DNA from: Sphingopyxis sp.
GTDB lineage: Bacteria > Pseudomonadota > Alphaproteobacteria > Sphingomonadales > Sphingomonadaceae
Assembly (NCBI GenBank): GCA_013823985.1
Contig: PNNB01000055.1
Span: 62,001 to 126,000, forward strand
DNA: 64,000 nt
Direction: 5' to 3'
The notes beneath the pieces were generated by a model. It was not told where the DNA came from, did not search any database, and saw nothing but the letters and a program-made list of their open reading frames with translations. The translations under genes were made by a program, and so were the position numbers. This document shows, piece by piece, positions 61,015-64,000 of this stretch. Position 1 is the first letter of the stretch. Every line of letters starts with the position of its first letter.

Positions 61015-61926
61015 TTAGAGCCAACGGCGATCGGCCGTGAAGTCGATCGTGAGCCAATATCCGGGGCGCAGCCCGCCCATCGCGTCCGCAAATTCCTGAC
61101 GAATGGCGTCCTGCTCGCCAAGCGTCATCGTGGTCGATGCCGCGACACCGACAAAGCCGATCTCGATAAACCCTGCGCGGCCGACCTGGGTCACATAGGA
61201 TTGATGCTCGACGAAGCCGTGCCGTGCCGCGACTTCGCGTGCGATGCTGCTGACCTGCGCGTCGAGATCGGCTGGCGCGATCTGTAGTATCTCGCGACCG
61301 GCCGCTGCTAAGGCCCGAAGGGGAAGCGGAGCCAGGAAGATTGCAAGGAGAATGAGGATGGCCGGATCGAAATAGGCCGCGAGCTTCTCCGCCTGCGTTC
61401 CCTCGAGCACGACCGCGGTGACAAATGCGGCGCTCAGCCCGGCGTTGAGAAGTCCTCCGAAAAGCCACGCGGCCGCGTCGATATTCAGCAGCGATGACCC
61501 GAGGCCGCGAGCGCGGCGCCGGATGTAAATATGCATCCCGAAGCCGATGAGCGCGCTCGCGCCGGCATATCCGATACCGGGCCCGAAACTCACGTTCCGT
61601 CCTCCCATCATCACGGTGTCTACTCCGTCAATCAATGCATAGACGCAGGCGAGGAGCAGAACGCTGCCGTTGACGAACCCAAGCATCGGCTCGATGTGCC
61701 AGTAGCCATATTGGAACCGGCGGTCTGCGCCACGCGCGATCAGCCGCGCAGCGAAAAAGGCGGCCAGCGTAAGCCCTGCGTCGGCAAGGCTGTACACACC
61801 GTCGAACAAGATCGACTTTGCGCCGCTCAACAGGCCAATAGCGATGCCGACAAGGGAAAGGGCGAGGGTGCCGGTGGCGGAGAACAGGAGAAGCCGTTGT
61901 TCCTTGCGCTCCGAATGCGGTCCCAA
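61015..61926 (-). CDS. Cation diffusion facilitator (CDF) family transporter
   Basis: 303 residues from TTG 61926 (GGAGACG upstream). Membrane helices include LSLVGIAIGLLSGAKSILFD then GVYSLADAGLTLAAFFAARL, with the helix II SxxxD metal-site pattern, and helix V NIDAAAWLFGGLLNAGLSAA; the cytoplasmic C-domain follows. CDF proteins export Zn2+, Fe2+ or Co2+. Together with the ZIP import gene it forms a metal-handling pair. Confidence 0.9.
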   Translation of the reverse strand: MGPHSERKEQRLLLFSATGTLALSLVGIAIGLLSGAKSILFDGVYSLADAGLTLAAFFAARLIARGADRRFQYGYWHIEPMLGFVNGSVLLLACVYALIDGVDTVMMGGRNVSFGPGIGYAGASALIGFGMHIYIRRRARGLGSSLLNIDAAAWLFGGLLNAGLSAAFVTAVVLEGTQAEKLAAYFDPAILILLAIFLAPLPLRALAAAGREILQIAPADLDAQVSSIAREVAARHGFVEHQSYVTQVGRAGFIEIGFVGVAASTTMTLGEQDAIRQEFADAMGGLRPGYWLTIDFTADRRWL

Positions 61927-62072
61927 TTTTCGTCTCCAATATTACAGCCGTCCAACGGCCGTCGCCTGAGGCAGTTATCGTAGCGTGTCACGCCGCCGGC
62001 GATGTATTTCCAATTGGCCCAACCTAAGGATGAAGCTGCAGCAATATCTGCTATTCAAGCCCGCCCCGCATA

Positions 62073-62840
62073 TCAAACATGATGTTGCACCAGCAGAAAC
62101 GCCGAAAGAAAGCCCGTCACGGTAATCAAACCGATCATCGGCGGCGCGTGATCGAAGGCTTCCGGGATCATGGTTTCCGCGAGCATCGCCAGCACCGTGC
62201 CTGCAGCGAAACAGAGAATGACCGTCGTTGCGTCGGTTGAGACTGATCCCAAAGCAAAATTCCCGAAGGCGGCTGTGAGTCCTATCAGGAGCGGGATGCC
62301 CACCCAGACCGCGTAAATGTAGCGTCGTGATCGTCCAGCCAGTTTCATCCCCGAGGCGCTTGAGAGTCCCTGAGGGATGTTGGCGAGGAAAAACCCGGCG
62401 ACGACGCCCATCCCGATCTTCCCGCCGCCAACCATAGACAGGCCGATCACGAGTGCTTCGGGAATGCCGTCAAGAACCGTCCCAACAGCAATCGCGACGC
62501 CGCTTCCGGCATGCTCATTTTCGGTCGTTTGCTTCACGCATTCGCCGCAACGTTTCCTATTTTTCGCGCCGCTTGTGGCGAGATACCAGTTGATGCCGCT
62601 AAAGATCGCTGCTCCTCCCAGCAACGCTGTGATCGCAGCGGCGGACATGCCAGTTTTGATCGCGTTCCCCATAAGCTCGACAGCGACAATGGCGATAAGC
62701 ACGCCGCCGCCAAACCCCATCACGGTCGCGATGAGGCGATGAGACAGCCGGTTTGAAAACAGGTCCGCGACAACGGCACCGATCAAAAGGCCGCTGGCTG
62801 TAAACAGGCCCCAAAGGCCAGCTCCGAGGAAATCAGCGAT
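62073..62840 (-). CDS. ZIP-family metal transporter with atypical start (paralogue)
   Basis: 255 residues counted from ATC at 62840. Motifs GTVLDGIPEALVIG, GFFLANIPQGLSS and loop RKRCGEC match the ZIP at 31971 over the whole length. The first ATG/GTG/TTG in frame is TTG at about 62786, which would remove the first helix. Upstream of it the frame reads IADFLGAGLWGLFTASGLLI, aligning with MSEFLIAGLWGLVSGSGLLI of the paralogue, so an ATG-to-ATC change at the start codon is likely; expression may use ATC or be reduced. Confidence 0.85.
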   Translation of the reverse strand: MADFLGAGLWGLFTASGLLIGAVVADLFSNRLSHRLIATVMGFGGGVLIAIVAVELMGNAIKTGMSAAAITALLGGAAIFSGINWYLATSGAKNRKRCGECVKQTTENEHAGSGVAIAVGTVLDGIPEALVIGLSMVGGGKIGMGVVAGFFLANIPQGLSSASGMKLAGRSRRYIYAVWVGIPLLIGLTAAFGNFALGSVSTDATTVILCFAAGTVLAMLAETMIPEAFDHAPPMIGLITVTGFLSAFLLVQHHV

Positions 62841-62890
62841 GACGCGACTCTCTTTCGTTTCGGATTTTACTGGCCTAGCACGGGTTTTGG

Positions 62891-63283
62891 TTAGTCTGGA
62901 ATGCGGGCGATTACCTTGATCTCGAAATCGAATCCGGCCAGCCAGTTCACACCAAGTGCTGTCCAGTTCGGATAAGGGGCTTCAGTGAAGATCTTGCTCT
63001 TCACGGCCATAATCGTTTCGAACTGATTTTCGGGATCGGTATGGAAAGTCGTTAGATCGACGATGTCGTCAAATCCGCATCCCGCAGCCAGCAAGGTCGC
63101 TTCCAGATTTGCGAAGGCCAGCCGAACCTGCTCCGCGAACTCTGGTTCCGGCGAACCGTCTTCACGACTTCCGACCTGGCCGGATACGAAAAGCAAACGA
63201 TCCGACCGAATGGCTGCGGAATATCCATGCTCTTCGTAGAGAGCATGTCGGTTTGCGGGGAAAACCGCATCACGTTTGGCCAT
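62891..63283 (-). CDS. RidA/YjgF-family protein
   Basis: 130 residues from ATG 63283 with AAAGGA upstream. Patterns LLFVSGQVGSREDG, QVRLAFANLEATLLAAG and the C-terminal VNWLAGFDFEIKVIARIP are typical RidA signatures. RidA proteins hydrolyse reactive enamine/imine intermediates and some act as HOCl-activated chaperones, which would suit this island. The longer frame to 63343 lacks a ribosome site. Divergent from the tetR gene, sharing its operator. Confidence 0.9.
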   Translation of the reverse strand: MAKRDAVFPANRHALYEEHGYSAAIRSDRLLFVSGQVGSREDGSPEPEFAEQVRLAFANLEATLLAAGCGFDDIVDLTTFHTDPENQFETIMAVKSKIFTEAPYPNWTALGVNWLAGFDFEIKVIARIPD

Positions 63284-63339
63284 TTGTAAATCCTTTAATT
63301 GCAGCGAAGTTTGATATACGTCTCGCATCTGAAGACCAT

Positions 63340-63356
63340 ACATACGTACCGTATGT
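63340..63356. promoter_or_regulatory. Palindromic operator between ridA and tetR
   Basis: ACATACG-TAC-CGTATGT is a perfect 17-bp palindrome, centred between the divergent RidA and TetR genes. Typical TetR-family operators look like this; the TetR protein here is the obvious binder. Confidence 0.75.
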
Positions 63357-63382
63357 CAATCTGAAAGGATGACTTGATCACA

Positions 63383-63988
63383 ATGAATTCCGTGCGTGCA
63401 AGGCCTCGGGTTGAAACGATGGCGGAAAACCGGGCGAAGCTGATCGCGGCCGCGCGCAAGGCGTTCGCGACGAAGGGCTTCGCGGCGGCGTCAATGGATG
63501 AACTCACCAAGGAGGTCGGGCTGACGCGGGGCGCACTTTATCACAATTTTGGCGACAAGACCGGCCTTCTGCGCGCGGTTGTAGCCGAGATCGACGGCGA
63601 GATGGCCGCGCGTGCAAGGCAACGTGCCGGACGCGCGAGTACCGATTGGGACGAATTGCTTGCTGAAGGAGCAGCCTATATCGAGATGGCGCTGGACGCA
63701 GAGGTGCGACGGATCGTGCTCCTCGATGGCCCCGCTTTTCTCGGCGATCCTTCTCACCGGCCAAGCCAGAACGAGTGTTTGAACTTGACGAAGCAAGCGG
63801 TGCAAAAGCTCGTTTCGGACGGTGTCATGACTGCTGTGGATGTCGAAGCAGCCGCTCGCCTTCTGAACGGAGCAGCGTTGAACGCGGCGCTATGGGTTGC
63901 GGCGAGTGACGAGCCGCTTTTGACACTTCCCAAAGCTGTCGAGGCATTCCAACTGCTCGCGACAGGCCTTCTAGCAAACCGAAGCTGA
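63383..63988 (+). CDS. TetR-family transcriptional regulator
   Basis: 201 residues from ATG 63383 (a TTG at 63374 is also in frame). N-terminal HTH: LIAAARKAFATKGFAAASMD, EVGLTRGALYHNFGDKTGLL. The ligand domain is of the common small TetR type (LLDGPAFLG). It probably represses ridA and itself via the palindrome at 63340. Confidence 0.92.
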   Translation: MNSVRARPRVETMAENRAKLIAAARKAFATKGFAAASMDELTKEVGLTRGALYHNFGDKTGLLRAVVAEIDGEMAARARQRAGRASTDWDELLAEGAAYIEMALDAEVRRIVLLDGPAFLGDPSHRPSQNECLNLTKQAVQKLVSDGVMTAVDVEAAARLLNGAALNAALWVAASDEPLLTLPKAVEAFQLLATGLLANRS

Positions 63989-64000
63989 GCAACGCTATTT

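Noticed and set aside
1-64000. CRISPR array, rRNA or tRNA genes, transposase ORFs
   Set aside because: None seen: no regularly spaced 25-40 bp repeats, no tRNA-like cloverleaf or rRNA motif noticed, and no DDE or serine transposase motifs. A covariance-model scan was not possible.

Overview
The window reads as part of a large plasmid (or a plasmid-derived region) of an alphaproteobacterium, most likely a sphingomonad (Sphingomonadales). The grounds are its GC-rich codon use, the general look of its proteins, and a typical sphingomonad plasmid backbone at the left end. Species assignment is inference; no search was run.

Region 1 (1-18.0 kb) is the replicon backbone with cargo. On the minus strand lie a ParB-like protein (cut by the window edge), a very large DNA methylase/strawberry-notch-type helicase and a zinc-finger/Toprim primase. 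They are followed by an iteron origin (11 copies of a 17-bp repeat, 6429-6952), a Rep_3-type initiator on the plus strand, a ParA plus small ribbon-helix-helix-like partition pair with a candidate centromere (15351-15530), and a tyrosine recombinase whose 5' end sits in a palindrome. Between initiator and partition genes are two notable cargo loci: a graspetide (omega-ester RiPP) precursor with three core repeats next to a macrocyclase reduced to its N-terminal domain (8825-9417), and an AbiE type IV toxin-antitoxin operon with a translationally coupled third gene, a propeller-like/TPR/VRR-NUC nuclease (10.7-14.1 kb).

Region 2 (18.0-29.2 kb) starts with a decayed ynfA. A four-gene minus-strand cluster follows: ECF sigma factor, Cys/Met-type PLP lyase, TonB-dependent receptor and FG-GAP/ASPIC protein. 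A divergent SDF-family symporter has lost its C-terminus where a foreign segment begins; this carries a ParB-domain methylase with DLPY in place of DPPY, a DUF5681 protein and an XRE regulator.

Region 3 (29.2-51.7 kb) is an oxidative/electrophile-stress island: GAPDH, RpiA, two MarR regulators with a C-terminal CX2CX4CX2C motif, a ZIP transporter, MsrA, hydrolase-OsmC fusion, two haem lipoproteins, a LysR regulator, MsrB-MsrA, GST, CorA, a TlpA-like thioredoxin fold, KduI, small stress-type proteins, a frameshifted MDR dehydrogenase, a sulfite-oxidase-like/flavin-reductase pair and an RclC-like membrane protein. A palindrome of the form TATATGC-N5-GCATATA recurs seven times in its intergenic regions, twice as a pair spaced exactly 41 bp, and suggests a shared regulon. 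A second, LysR-like element recurs three times.

Region 4 (51.7-64 kb) holds a GNAT enzyme, a bdcR-bdcA pair with an NADP-binding partner, weak small ORFs with dispersed repeats, a YeeE/LysR pair, and a second redox operon (peroxiredoxin-like protein, MsrB, MsrA, glutaredoxin). It ends with CDF and ZIP metal transporters, the latter a paralogue of the ZIP in region 3 with ATC where ATG is expected, and a RidA/TetR divergent pair. With three MsrA and two MsrB copies, protein methionine-sulfoxide repair is the dominant theme of the right half.
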